From assembly GCA_030427505.1 (NCBI GenBank), contig JAUICH010000010.1:1-64000 (forward strand): 64,000 bases of DNA, read 5' to 3'. Shown piece after piece: positions 8,082 to 16,859 of this stretch; the first letter of the stretch is position 1; every line of letters starts with the position of its first letter. The DNA comes from Verrucomicrobiia bacterium (GTDB lineage: Bacteria; Verrucomicrobiota; Verrucomicrobiia; Verrucomicrobiales; DEV007). The notes below the pieces were generated by a model. That model did not search any database, was not told the DNA's origin, and saw nothing but the letters and a program-made list of their open reading frames with translations. The position numbers and the translations under genes were made by a program.

Positions 8082-10580
8082 TTAGTTCAGGTAGCGGAAT
8101 TCGGCGGAGCCATACAGCGCCTGACAGAACGCGCTGACCGCCAGGTCCCGTGCGGCATCCAGGTCTTTGCCCTCCGCTTCGGCGGCGGCGATGAAGCGCT
8201 TGAAGTAGGCCAGGGTGGTCTTCATCTCTCCCTCGGTGGGCATACGGCTCATCGTCAGGGCGTAGGCGAGGGTGATGCGGTCGATCGGTTTTTCTTTCTC
8301 CGCCACGATGCGTTTCGCCAGCGCATCCGCCTGGGAGATGACGAAGGGGTTATTCATCATGTAGAGCGCCTGGGAAGGAACATTGGTGATCTCCCGCGTT
8401 CCGGACACCATGCCTGGGTCCGCGAAGTCAAAGACGTCCAGAGACTCCGGCAGCAGGTCGCGAATCACCGGCAGATAAACGGAGCGGTAGTCCTTCTCTT
8501 TTTCGACGATGCTTTCGTCAATGGTGCGGCCCACCAGGCCATTGCCCGCGCTGGCTACCACGGACCCGTGGGGCGGTTGGGTATCCAGTTTCCCGCTGGC
8601 CGCCAGCATGGCATCCCGGAGAGATTCCGCATCCAGGCGGCGGGGAGACATCCGCCACAGCAGCGCGTTGTCCGCGTCAGCCAGAAAGGCTTCCTTGTCG
8701 AAGTCCGAGCTCTGGCGGTAGGTGCTGCTCAGGACAATCTCGCGGATCAGTGTCTTGATGGACCAGCCTTCCTTCTGGAAGCGCAGGGCCAGATAATCCA
8801 GTAGCTCGGGATGGCTGGGCGCCTGGCCCGTGGTGCCGAAGTTGTCTACGCTGGTGACCAGGCCTTTTCCAAAGAGGTAGTGCCATACCCGGTTTACCAT
8901 GACCCGGGCGGTGAGGGGATTCGCGTCATCGGTTATCCATTGCGCCAGTTCCAGGCGTCCGCTCTGGTTGTCGGGAATGGCCGGCGCTTCGCCGGTGTAA
9001 AGCACCTGCACGAAGCCACGGGGCACTTGGTCCGTTGGCTGGTCGATGTCTCCCCGCACCAGCACGTTTGCGTCAGCGGGGGTCAGCTTGTCCATTACGC
9101 CCATGACGAAGGGGCGCGGCTGGCCCTCGTCATCGACGCTGGCGATCTTGCTTTGTAGGTCAGAGATGCGGCTGTTCAAGGCCAGCAATTGCAGCCGGAT
9201 ATTACCCGGGTCGTCACCAGCGCGCTGCATTTCCCTTGCTTGACTCTGCAATTCCTTCTGCCGCTCGGTTTGCTGGTACAGTTGATACTCCATGTCGATG
9301 ATTTCTCCCAGGGTGTAGGATGGCGCGGTGGGGTTCTTGTCTTTCACCGGCAATACCATCAGATCGGAGCCCCTGCGCACGCCCAGAGAGTTCACGGTGC
9401 CGTAGTAGGTGTCCGTGCTCAGGAAAATTCCGGCCAGGGAGTAGTAGTCTTTAGTGGGGATGGGATCGAACTTGTGGTCGTGACAGCGCGCGCAGGCCAC
9501 CGTGGTCGCCAGGACCGCTTGGGTCACGGTGTCGATCTGTTCATCGACTTGGTCCATGGTGAATTGGCGCAGGTTACCCTCGTTCAAGGACTTCGGACCC
9601 ATGGCCAGGAAACCCGTCGCGATTAGGTTTTCCGCCCGCTCCTCCGGGCTGTCGCTGTGCAGGAGGTCGCCCGCGATCTGCTCGGTCAGGAATTCGTCAT
9701 AGGGTTTGTCCGCGTTGAAAGAATCGATCACGTAATCCCGGTAACGCCAGGCGAAGGGATAGGTCAGGTTCGCTTCCTTTCCGCTGGACTCCGCGTAGCG
9801 GGCCACGTCCAGCCAGTGGCGGCCCCAGCGTTCGCCGAAGTGCTCGGACTCCAGCAGGCGGTCCACCACTTTCTCGTAAGCCTTCGGATCTTCGTCCTTC
9901 AGGAAGCCGCGCACTTCTTCAATGGTGGGTGGCAGACCGGCCAGGTCGAAATACACGCGGCGCAGCAGCGTCATCTTGTCCGCTTCCGCGGAGGGTTGCA
10001 GGCCTTTCTCTTCCAGTTCAGCCAGGACAAAGCGGTCAATTTTGGAGGACGGCCACTCCGTCTGTTTGACTTCCGGCAGGTCCGGCATCTTGGGCGCTTG
10101 ATAGGCCCAGTGTTCGCGGCCGGCTTCGATGTCGATGGTGAGGGAGGTGATGGGCATCACTTTGTCAGCCTTGCGTGGGTCCGGCGCGCCCATCAGGATC
10201 CACTTTTCAAAGTCCGCGATCACCGCTTCCGGCAGCTTCCGCTTCGGCGGCATTTCGTAGTCTTCATCCGCGTAGGTAATGGCGGTGAAGAGCAGGCTCT
10301 CCTGGAGGTTTCCCGGTACCACGGCGTGGCCGCTGTTCCCTCCTCGTAGTATCGCGTCGCGATTGTCCAGCAACAGGCCGCCCTTGATCTTGTCGCCCTC
10401 CTCGGAGTGACATTTGAAACACTGCTCCACCAGCACGGGACGGATTTTCTTTTCAAAAAAGGCAATGCCCTCGGCGTCAGCGTTTGGGTCCGTTTCTTCA
10501 GCCTGAGTGATCGCTGGAAACACGGCGCAGACCAGCACAATGGCTAAAGATACTTGGGCGTTCTTGGTGAATTGAATCAT
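8082..10580 (-). CDS. PSD1 and planctomycete cytochrome C domain protein
   Basis: 832 aa. The signal peptide ends near ITQAEE. The N-terminal planctomycete cytochrome domain has one heme c motif, CFKCH at residues 54-58. After it come DUF1549 (PSCyt2; FVLAELEEKGLQPS...RRVYFDLAGLPPT) and DUF1553 (PSD1; LAQWITDDANPLTARVMVNRVW, then ALYMMNNPF) through to the end. The family is thought to be a periplasmic redox partner of exported degradative enzymes, but no reaction is proven. It lies 52 nt upstream of the DUF1501 gene in the same direction, so the two probably form an operon. Confidence 0.92.
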   Translation of the reverse strand: MIQFTKNAQVSLAIVLVCAVFPAITQAEETDPNADAEGIAFFEKKIRPVLVEQCFKCHSEEGDKIKGGLLLDNRDAILRGGNSGHAVVPGNLQESLLFTAITYADEDYEMPPKRKLPEAVIADFEKWILMGAPDPRKADKVMPITSLTIDIEAGREHWAYQAPKMPDLPEVKQTEWPSSKIDRFVLAELEEKGLQPSAEADKMTLLRRVYFDLAGLPPTIEEVRGFLKDEDPKAYEKVVDRLLESEHFGERWGRHWLDVARYAESSGKEANLTYPFAWRYRDYVIDSFNADKPYDEFLTEQIAGDLLHSDSPEERAENLIATGFLAMGPKSLNEGNLRQFTMDQVDEQIDTVTQAVLATTVACARCHDHKFDPIPTKDYYSLAGIFLSTDTYYGTVNSLGVRRGSDLMVLPVKDKNPTAPSYTLGEIIDMEYQLYQQTERQKELQSQAREMQRAGDDPGNIRLQLLALNSRISDLQSKIASVDDEGQPRPFVMGVMDKLTPADANVLVRGDIDQPTDQVPRGFVQVLYTGEAPAIPDNQSGRLELAQWITDDANPLTARVMVNRVWHYLFGKGLVTSVDNFGTTGQAPSHPELLDYLALRFQKEGWSIKTLIREIVLSSTYRQSSDFDKEAFLADADNALLWRMSPRRLDAESLRDAMLAASGKLDTQPPHGSVVASAGNGLVGRTIDESIVEKEKDYRSVYLPVIRDLLPESLDVFDFADPGMVSGTREITNVPSQALYMMNNPFVISQADALAKRIVAEKEKPIDRITLAYALTMSRMPTEGEMKTTLAYFKRFIAAAEAEGKDLDAARDLAVSAFCQALYGSAEFRYLN

Positions 10581-10825
10581 GGCGGCGGTGATGTTGCTCC
10601 TGTTCGAATCAACCCCGCGTCCCCCAGGAGGTTTTGCGGAAATTTCTTCAGTGGTGGAATGCCGCCGAAAACTGCCGCTGTTGGAGAAAGAATTGGAGAG
10701 ACAATCTCCCAGCCATTTCGGCCTGGGAATGCAAAGGTCCGGCAGGCTAGAAAACCGGGAGTGAAATGGTCACTGAGAAGTTAACCATATACTTGGGAAA
10801 TATCGGGTATGGGCCGGTTCGGGAG

Positions 10826-12352
10826 TCAGGGCGCCGCCGCCCGCAAGTCGTAGCACAATACCCGTGGCGGCGTGCCATCCACGGGAGAAGATTCGTGTTG
10901 TACGATGTAGAGCAGGCCCCGGCACACCACCGGTAGCGACCAGGTGGAAGGCGCCAGGAACAACTGGGAGTTTACTTTGATGGACGCTCCCTCCGGCGTC
11001 AGATCCAGGATCGCGAAGCTGCCGCTTTCGCCTTGGGCATAGAACCGGTCATCCGCCCACAGCAGGCTGCCGCGTAGAAAGCTCATTCCGAAGTCGCGCC
11101 CGTTCACCGTAAGGTTCCATTCAAACTCTTCCCGCCATTGCTCGTTGCCGTCTTCCAAGCGGTAACCGGCCAGCCAGGCGTCAAAGGTCTTGTATCCGCG
11201 AAACCCATAGAGATACCCATCGTGCGCCACTGGCGTCATCCAGTGCATGCCGAAGTCCGGCGCTTTCCAGACTTCCCGCCATTTCAGGTCTTTGCTTAGC
11301 TCCAGAAGCACACCGCCTTTTTGGTAGCATTCCGAAACGAACACCCGGTCGCCGTCCACCACCACGGGGGAAGAAGCGTTCACCGATTCGCGGCGCTCGG
11401 CGCGCCAGGGATAGGCATCGAACAGTTCGCCGGTTTCAGGATCGATACACATCAGGCCGCCAAAGGTGGGATCGCTCTCGCCTCCGGCAAAAACCAGCAA
11501 CCGGTCCTTGCCTTGGAGGGGCTTCACCACTGGCGAGGCATAACTGGACCGCCACTCGTGACGCGTGCCCCAAAGCATTTTGCCGTTCATGGCGTCAAAG
11601 GCGGCCACGCTGAGGTTGTCCGGGCTGCCCATGTTGACGATCACCTTGCCCTGATAGACCAGTGGGCAACTGCCGTGGCCGAAGAAATACTGCGGCACCC
11701 CAAACTCGCTTTGCAGGTCACGCTGCCAGATCGCCATGCCGGTTTTTAGATCTAGGCAGGTGAGTATGCTGGTTACGCCCAGTGTATAGACCCGGCCGTC
11801 CGCGAGCACCGCGCTGGCGCGAGGGCCGCTGTTAAATCCGTAGCGGTCCCGGTAGTCAGTGGGATAGGAGTAGGACCAGTAGCGTTTTCCTGTCTCAGGG
11901 TGCAGGCACTCGACGGTTTCGGCTCCATCCAGCCGGTGAAAGTATACGAGATGAGCGCCCTGGATGACGGGCGCGGTGTAGCTGTCGCCCTTTTCCATTT
12001 CCCAGACCAGGGCGGGTCCGGTTTCAGGAAAGGTGTTCAGTAGCCGTGTCTCCGGAGTGGTGCCGTCGTCATTCGGTCCCAGGAAGCGCGGCCAGTCCGC
12101 CGTTACCGCGTCCGCCGCCAGCGGCTTCGGCGCCCCGTGAAAGGTCAGACGGTCAAAGGACTGGGGCTCGGGACTCTCCGCGCCGGCGGGCACTTCATGC
12201 ACCTCCGGGGGCGCCGGGTCCGTGAATTCGCCCCTTTCCGTTTGTGCTTCGCTTTGGAAGGGCGAGAAGGCCGAAACAACCAATGCAAAGAGAAACGCTA
12301 GATGACTGGTCAGACCGTGGTGGGGGGTGGGGGAAGAGTGGAGGAAGCGCAT
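10826..12352 (-). CDS. Exported PQQ-like beta-propeller protein
   Basis: 508 aa. A signal peptide (LAFLFALVVSAFSPFQSEAQ) precedes a WD/PQQ-type propeller with repeated YTLGVTSILTCLDLKTG-, VIVNMGSPDN- and FDAMNGKMLW-like blades. It resembles outer-membrane PQQ-binding-like proteins common in this phylum. Catalytic quinoprotein dehydrogenase residues were not recognised, so a structural or binding role is as likely as an enzyme. A 245-nt gap separates it from the next minus-strand gene, so it may have its own transcript. Confidence 0.8.
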   Translation of the reverse strand: MRFLHSSPTPHHGLTSHLAFLFALVVSAFSPFQSEAQTERGEFTDPAPPEVHEVPAGAESPEPQSFDRLTFHGAPKPLAADAVTADWPRFLGPNDDGTTPETRLLNTFPETGPALVWEMEKGDSYTAPVIQGAHLVYFHRLDGAETVECLHPETGKRYWSYSYPTDYRDRYGFNSGPRASAVLADGRVYTLGVTSILTCLDLKTGMAIWQRDLQSEFGVPQYFFGHGSCPLVYQGKVIVNMGSPDNLSVAAFDAMNGKMLWGTRHEWRSSYASPVVKPLQGKDRLLVFAGGESDPTFGGLMCIDPETGELFDAYPWRAERRESVNASSPVVVDGDRVFVSECYQKGGVLLELSKDLKWREVWKAPDFGMHWMTPVAHDGYLYGFRGYKTFDAWLAGYRLEDGNEQWREEFEWNLTVNGRDFGMSFLRGSLLWADDRFYAQGESGSFAILDLTPEGASIKVNSQLFLAPSTWSLPVVCRGLLYIVQHESSPVDGTPPRVLCYDLRAAAP

Positions 12353-12521
12353 GAATTCAGTCGTTGAAGGGTAGGGGAGAGATCAAGGCGAATCAATCCG
12401 CGCGGGTGAACCTGGATGACATCATGAAGGTCCCCTGGCCCAAAGGCAAAAATTCATTCGCACCGGCTCTCTGCTTCGGTTACAAATTGGAGCATATCCG
12501 TTTAACTATTCCGTATTCGCA

Positions 12522-12902
12522 TTGGCAGAAAAAGAACTCACCGCACTTGAGACGGCTCAGGCCTGCGCCCGTTACGCAGACGACATCCAGGCCGAAGACA
12601 TCGTGATCCTGGATCTTCGGGGTCTGTCTTCCATCACGGACTATTTCGTGATTTGCACGGGGACGTCCCAGCCGCACCTGAAAGCCATTCGCCGCGAGAT
12701 CAGCGATCACATGCGCGAAGACCACGGCCTGAAGCCCCGCTCCAAGGAGGGCGACGCGGAAAGCCAGTGGCTGGTGCTCGACTACTACGACGTCATCGTG
12801 CACATCTTCCACCAGGAAAAGCGGTCGCTCTATTCCCTGGAGGATCTCTGGTCCGACGCCCCGCGTGTGGAGTTGGAGCTTCCCGTCCCGCCCGGACGCT
12901 GA
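12522..12902 (+). CDS. rsfS: Ribosome silencing factor RsfS
   Basis: 126 aa from a TTG start. The whole protein is the RsfS/Iojap domain: ARYADDIQAEDIVILDLRG, ITDYFVICTGTSQPHLKAI and the closing WLVLDYYDVIVHIFHQEKR. RsfS binds ribosomal protein L14 on the 50S subunit and blocks joining with 30S in nutrient-poor conditions. No ATG fits the conserved N-terminus, which supports the TTG. cinA begins 73 nt downstream in the same direction. Confidence 0.93.
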   Translation: MAEKELTALETAQACARYADDIQAEDIVILDLRGLSSITDYFVICTGTSQPHLKAIRREISDHMREDHGLKPRSKEGDAESQWLVLDYYDVIVHIFHQEKRSLYSLEDLWSDAPRVELELPVPPGR

Positions 12903-12975
12903 CCTCCGCCAAGCTCATACCCGCCAAAATGTAAGGACGGCTTGCGCCCCACGACTCCTCCCCGAACGAACACGG

Positions 12976-14211
12976 ATGAATCTGGAGGTCATCAATACCG
13001 GTACCGAGCTTCTGCTCGGGCGGGTCATCAATACCAATCTCGGCTACTTCGGCGAAAAACTCTTCGAACTGGGCCTCCGGATCCAGCGCCAGACCTGCGT
13101 GCCTGATGGCGATGACATTCGCACCGCGCTGGTGGAAGCCTTTCCACGGTCCGAAGTCATCCTGGTGACCGGTGGCCTCGGTCCCACCAGCGACGACATC
13201 ACCCGCGAAGTCGTCGCTGAAATGCTGGAACGGGAACTGGTGCTGAACGAAGGAATACTGGCGGAGCTAGAGCGGTTCTTCCTCTCGCGGGGTTCGCGGA
13301 TGAACCCCAACAACCGCCGCCAGGCCATGGTGCCGCGGGGCGGGGTGGTGCTGGACAACCCCAATGGTACCGCCCCCGGTCTCTACCTGCCCGCCGTGCC
13401 GGGCAGCTCGCCACACCTGTTCCTCCTGCCCGGACCGCCCCGCGAGCTGAAGCCCATGTTTGAAAACCTGGTCATGCCCCGCCTGCGAGACCTGCTGGGT
13501 GCGGACGCCGCGCCGGAGTGCCGGAACCTCGCCGTGTTTGGCGTTGGCGAATCGACCGTGGCGGCACGGGTGGAAGACGACCTGGCCGCCATGGAGGGCC
13601 TGGAATACGGTTACTGCCACCGCATTGGCGAGGTGGACATCCGCGTCATCGGTCCCACGGCCTTGGTGGACGCCGCCGCCGCCATCATTCGCGCCAAGTT
13701 CGAAAACGAACTCTTTTCGGAAGAAGGGGAGTCGTTGGAAGAAGTGGTCATCGGTCTTCTCGCCGCCTCCGGCGCGACCGTTTCCACGGCGGAGTCCTGC
13801 ACTGGCGGGCTCATCGCCAGCACCTTGACCGATGTCTCCGGTTCCTCGGCGGTCTTTCATCGCGGCTACATCACTTACGCTGATGAGGCCAAGACAGAGC
13901 TGCTCGGCGTGCCCGAAGCGCTTTTGGCCGAAAACGGGGCCGTAAGCGAACCAGTCGCCCGCGCCATGGCGGAAGGTTGTCGCATGCGTAGCGGCGCCAC
14001 TCATGCCCTGGCCGTGTCTGGCATCGCTGGTCCCACCGGCGGCACGGATGAAAAACCCGTCGGCACCGTTTACATCGCCCTCGCCAGCGATGACGCGGAA
14101 ACCTTCTGCAAGCGCTTCTTCTTCCCTTCCGGCCGCGCCATGTTCAAACAGCGCACCGCCCGCGCCGCCATCGATCTGCTCCGGCGCAGGTTGCAGGGGA
14201 AGGGGCTGTAG
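12976..14211 (+). CDS. cinA: CinA family protein (nicotinamide-nucleotide amidase)
   Basis: 411 aa. The N-terminal MoCF/COG1058 domain starts EVINTGTELLLGRVINTN and has LVTGGLGPTSDDITRE. The C-terminal CinA amidohydrolase domain holds VSTAESCTGGLIASTLTDVSG and AVSGIAGPTGGTDEKPVGTV. It deamidates NMN to NaMN in pyridine nucleotide salvage, and the N-terminal half is an ADP-ribose pyrophosphatase-like module in homologues. The frame opens at 12865, but that would overlap rsfS and add 37 non-conserved residues, so ATG 12976 is used. Confidence 0.93.
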   Translation: MNLEVINTGTELLLGRVINTNLGYFGEKLFELGLRIQRQTCVPDGDDIRTALVEAFPRSEVILVTGGLGPTSDDITREVVAEMLERELVLNEGILAELERFFLSRGSRMNPNNRRQAMVPRGGVVLDNPNGTAPGLYLPAVPGSSPHLFLLPGPPRELKPMFENLVMPRLRDLLGADAAPECRNLAVFGVGESTVAARVEDDLAAMEGLEYGYCHRIGEVDIRVIGPTALVDAAAAIIRAKFENELFSEEGESLEEVVIGLLAASGATVSTAESCTGGLIASTLTDVSGSSAVFHRGYITYADEAKTELLGVPEALLAENGAVSEPVARAMAEGCRMRSGATHALAVSGIAGPTGGTDEKPVGTVYIALASDDAETFCKRFFFPSGRAMFKQRTARAAIDLLRRRLQGKGL

Positions 14212-14331
14212 TCATCTGGGAACCTCCGGGGTTGGGGGGAGTCATTACTTTTGTCGCCTGGGGCCGCCGGCTCCAACGCATGCCGCATTCCGGTGACTGA
14301 GGATCGAGGCCAACCCGTGTTTGCTTTCACT

Positions 14332-14360
14332 TTGACTTATATAAAAACCATAAATATAGT
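14332..14360 (+). promoter_or_regulatory. Sigma-70-type promoter for the thioredoxin-fold gene
   Basis: TTGACT, a 17-bp A/T-rich spacer, then TATAGT: five of six matches in each box. The predicted start, near 14367, is about 14 nt before ATG 14381. The A/T-rich block stands out from the GC-rich surroundings. Confidence 0.75.
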
Positions 14361-14380
14361 ATCTATTAGCTATCGGGTTC

Positions 14381-14854
14381 ATGTTTAAGGCTGTCCTCTT
14401 CATCGTCATTGCCATCATCGGCGTCCGGATCTATTTCGCGGTCAATGCCTCCACGGAACCGGAGACTACCATCACGGAATTGCAGGCCGCGGAGTCTTCA
14501 GGCAGCGCCGCCGCCGCGGCGAATACCGGCCAGGTAAAATTCACCGACCGCAAAGTCATCCTGATCACCGGCACCAGTTGGTGCCCCGCCTGCAAGATGC
14601 TGGAGCGCGACGTTATTCGTTCGGCGCAATGGCGCCGTTTCGCGGGCGGATCGGTCCGGTTTGAAGTGTACAACTACCCCAGAGACAATAGCCGCGTGTC
14701 CGCGACTCAGCTTCAGTTGCTGGAGAAGTACCGGATCTCTGGTTTCCCCACCATGTTGCTGTGCGATCTCGAAGGCCGGGAGATCGGCCGCAAGGTGGGC
14801 GTTCAAGGTTCCGCCAATGACTACATCGATTGGATCAGCAGTGCCCGGATGTAG
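14381..14854 (+). CDS. Membrane-anchored thioredoxin-fold protein
   Basis: 157 aa. A single N-terminal membrane segment or uncleaved signal (AVLFIVIAIIGVRIYF) is followed by a thioredoxin fold with active site WCPAC (residues 67-71), cis-Pro region SGFPTMLL and GREIGRKVG near the end. Likely a periplasm-facing thiol-disulfide oxidoreductase. Cys-Pro-Ala-Cys is typical of this role, and the substrate is unknown. A strong promoter lies directly upstream and the SulP gene follows 114 nt later. Confidence 0.82.
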   Translation: MFKAVLFIVIAIIGVRIYFAVNASTEPETTITELQAAESSGSAAAAANTGQVKFTDRKVILITGTSWCPACKMLERDVIRSAQWRRFAGGSVRFEVYNYPRDNSRVSATQLQLLEKYRISGFPTMLLCDLEGREIGRKVGVQGSANDYIDWISSARM

Positions 14855-14968
14855 GAAGATTTCACTTCCAATTGTTGGGAAACACGTCAGGGAGAGCAAT
14901 GCTTTTGGCTTTGCCCTTGTCAGCCGGGAGTGCTCACGCGAAGGTGAGTTCTCGTGTGGTGCTGATAA

Positions 14969-16801
14969 ATGAATCGAGCCGGGACGTTAATTCGCAATGC
15001 ATGGCGTGGTCTTAGAGGCTACCTGGCGGAAAACTGGCTCGATCCGCTGCCCATCCGGCATGGCTTTGGAGACTACTCGGGAACGAAGCTGGGGCGGGAT
15101 TCGCTGGCTGGACTGAACGTGGCCCTGCTGGCCTTCCCGCAAGGCATGGCCTACGCGGTCATCGCGGATCTGCCCATCTACTACGGCATCATTACGGCCG
15201 CGGTCGCGGCCATGATCGCGCCCCTGTTTTCCGGTTCGCGGCACACCATCCTGGGGCCCACCAATGCCACCGCCTTCATGATTTTCAGTTCCCTGGCCAT
15301 GTCCCAGGCGGAGAAAACCCGTCTCATGCCGCTCCTTCTCATCATGATCGGTGGCATGCTGATCCTGGGTGCCTACTTAAAAGTCGCGGACCTCATCCAA
15401 TACGTCAGCCGCAGTGTCATCGTGGGTTACCTCACCGGCGCGGCGGTCCTGATCATGGCCAATCAGTTCCGTCACGTACTAGGCGTGGAGTTTCCCGCGG
15501 CCACGGGGAGTGAAGCGCCGCGTACTTTTTTCACCATCCTCCAGGCCCTGGTGGGTGAGATACCGCATACCCGCTGGGAGCCTGTCTTCCTCGCCACCAT
15601 CACCCTGGTCATCTGGATACTCATGCGGCGCTACACGCGGGGACTCCCGGTGTTTGCCTTTGTGTTGGTGCTCGTCACGGCGATCTATGCGGGGCTGAAC
15701 CACTTTACCGGTTTTGAGGCGGCGACATTTTCGGGCTTTTCGCTCGCGAATCTGAAGCCTGCTTGGCCCGACTTTACCTACGGCGGAGTGTTTCATGACA
15801 TGAGCCGCCTCTTTGGCTCCGCCTTTGCCGTGGCCTTCCTTGCCGCCCTGGAAAACTCCGTCATGTCAAAGACCCTGGCCAGCCGCAGCGGCGACCGGCC
15901 AGACATGAACCAGGACATGCTCAGCGTCGGCATGGCAAACCTGTCCGTGGCTTTCCTGGGCGGCATGCCCGCCTCCGGCTCGCCCACCCGTTGCGCGCTG
16001 AATTTCAACAGCGGCGCGGAGTCCCGCCTTTCCAGCATCATCAGCGGGGTGCTCTGCGGCCTGGGGGCCTTGGTCCTGGGCAATGTCATCCACTTCGTGC
16101 CCAAGAGCTGCCTGGCCACCCTCATCATCTGCATCGCCCTGTCGCTCTTCAATCCCCGCCACATCCGCATCGCGCTGTATGCCACCAAGTCGGATGCCGC
16201 CGTCCTACTGACCACCTTCATCGCCGCGCTGGTCATGCAGTTGGACGTGGCCATTTTCCTGGGGGTGGGGGTTTCCATCATGCTCTACCTGCGCAAGGCC
16301 AGCCAACCCTACCTGACGGAGTATGAATTCCTCGACGACGGGCAACTCGCCGAACGCGCCAGCCAGAAGCGTCACATCCCGGAAATTTCCATCGTGCACG
16401 TGGAAGGGGAGTTGTTCTTTGGCGCCGCCGATCTCTTCCGCACCCAGATTCAGCGGACCTGCAACGACCCCAACCTGAAGATCATCATCCTCCGCCTGAA
16501 AAACGCTCGTCACCTGGACGCCACCAGCGTCATGGCGCTGGAAGAACTCGTCCATTTCCTGCGGGCCAACGATCGCGATATCATTATCAGCGGCGCGACC
16601 AAGGACGTCTATCGCGTGCTGAAGAACAGCGGATTGATTGAAATCATCGGCCGGAAAAACATCCACCTGAATTCTCCACGGAATCCTAACAAGTCCACCC
16701 GAAATGCCCTGCTCCGGGCCCAGGAACTCCTCGGCACCACCAAAGCCGATGTGAGAATCTTTTTCGATCCCACTAAGCAGCGCGCGGAGAACAACCAGTA
16801 A
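14969..16801 (+). CDS. SulP (SLC26) family anion permease with STAS domain
   Basis: 610 aa. It has about ten to twelve hydrophobic segments from residue 45 to 440, including the SulP signatures AGLNVALLAFPQGMAYAVIADLPIYYGI and GGMPASGSPTRCALNFNSGAES. A cytoplasmic STAS domain follows (about 470-570: ISIVHVEGELFFGAADLF, ILRLKNARHLDATSVMALE). SulP proteins move sulfate, bicarbonate or other anions. The ion cannot be told from the sequence, and no sulfate-assimilation or carbonic anhydrase gene is adjacent. Confidence 0.9.
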   Translation: MNRAGTLIRNAWRGLRGYLAENWLDPLPIRHGFGDYSGTKLGRDSLAGLNVALLAFPQGMAYAVIADLPIYYGIITAAVAAMIAPLFSGSRHTILGPTNATAFMIFSSLAMSQAEKTRLMPLLLIMIGGMLILGAYLKVADLIQYVSRSVIVGYLTGAAVLIMANQFRHVLGVEFPAATGSEAPRTFFTILQALVGEIPHTRWEPVFLATITLVIWILMRRYTRGLPVFAFVLVLVTAIYAGLNHFTGFEAATFSGFSLANLKPAWPDFTYGGVFHDMSRLFGSAFAVAFLAALENSVMSKTLASRSGDRPDMNQDMLSVGMANLSVAFLGGMPASGSPTRCALNFNSGAESRLSSIISGVLCGLGALVLGNVIHFVPKSCLATLIICIALSLFNPRHIRIALYATKSDAAVLLTTFIAALVMQLDVAIFLGVGVSIMLYLRKASQPYLTEYEFLDDGQLAERASQKRHIPEISIVHVEGELFFGAADLFRTQIQRTCNDPNLKIIILRLKNARHLDATSVMALEELVHFLRANDRDIIISGATKDVYRVLKNSGLIEIIGRKNIHLNSPRNPNKSTRNALLRAQELLGTTKADVRIFFDPTKQRAENNQ

Positions 16802-16859
16802 CTCAGTGGCTTAAAAGGGGGGGAGCTCCGACAATGCCGTAGCTGACCTGCCCGGCTTG

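Noticed and set aside
10590-10625. tRNA-like T-loop (GTTCGAATC) near 10602
   Set aside because: Flanking bases do not form a T-stem and no acceptor or anticodon arm fits.
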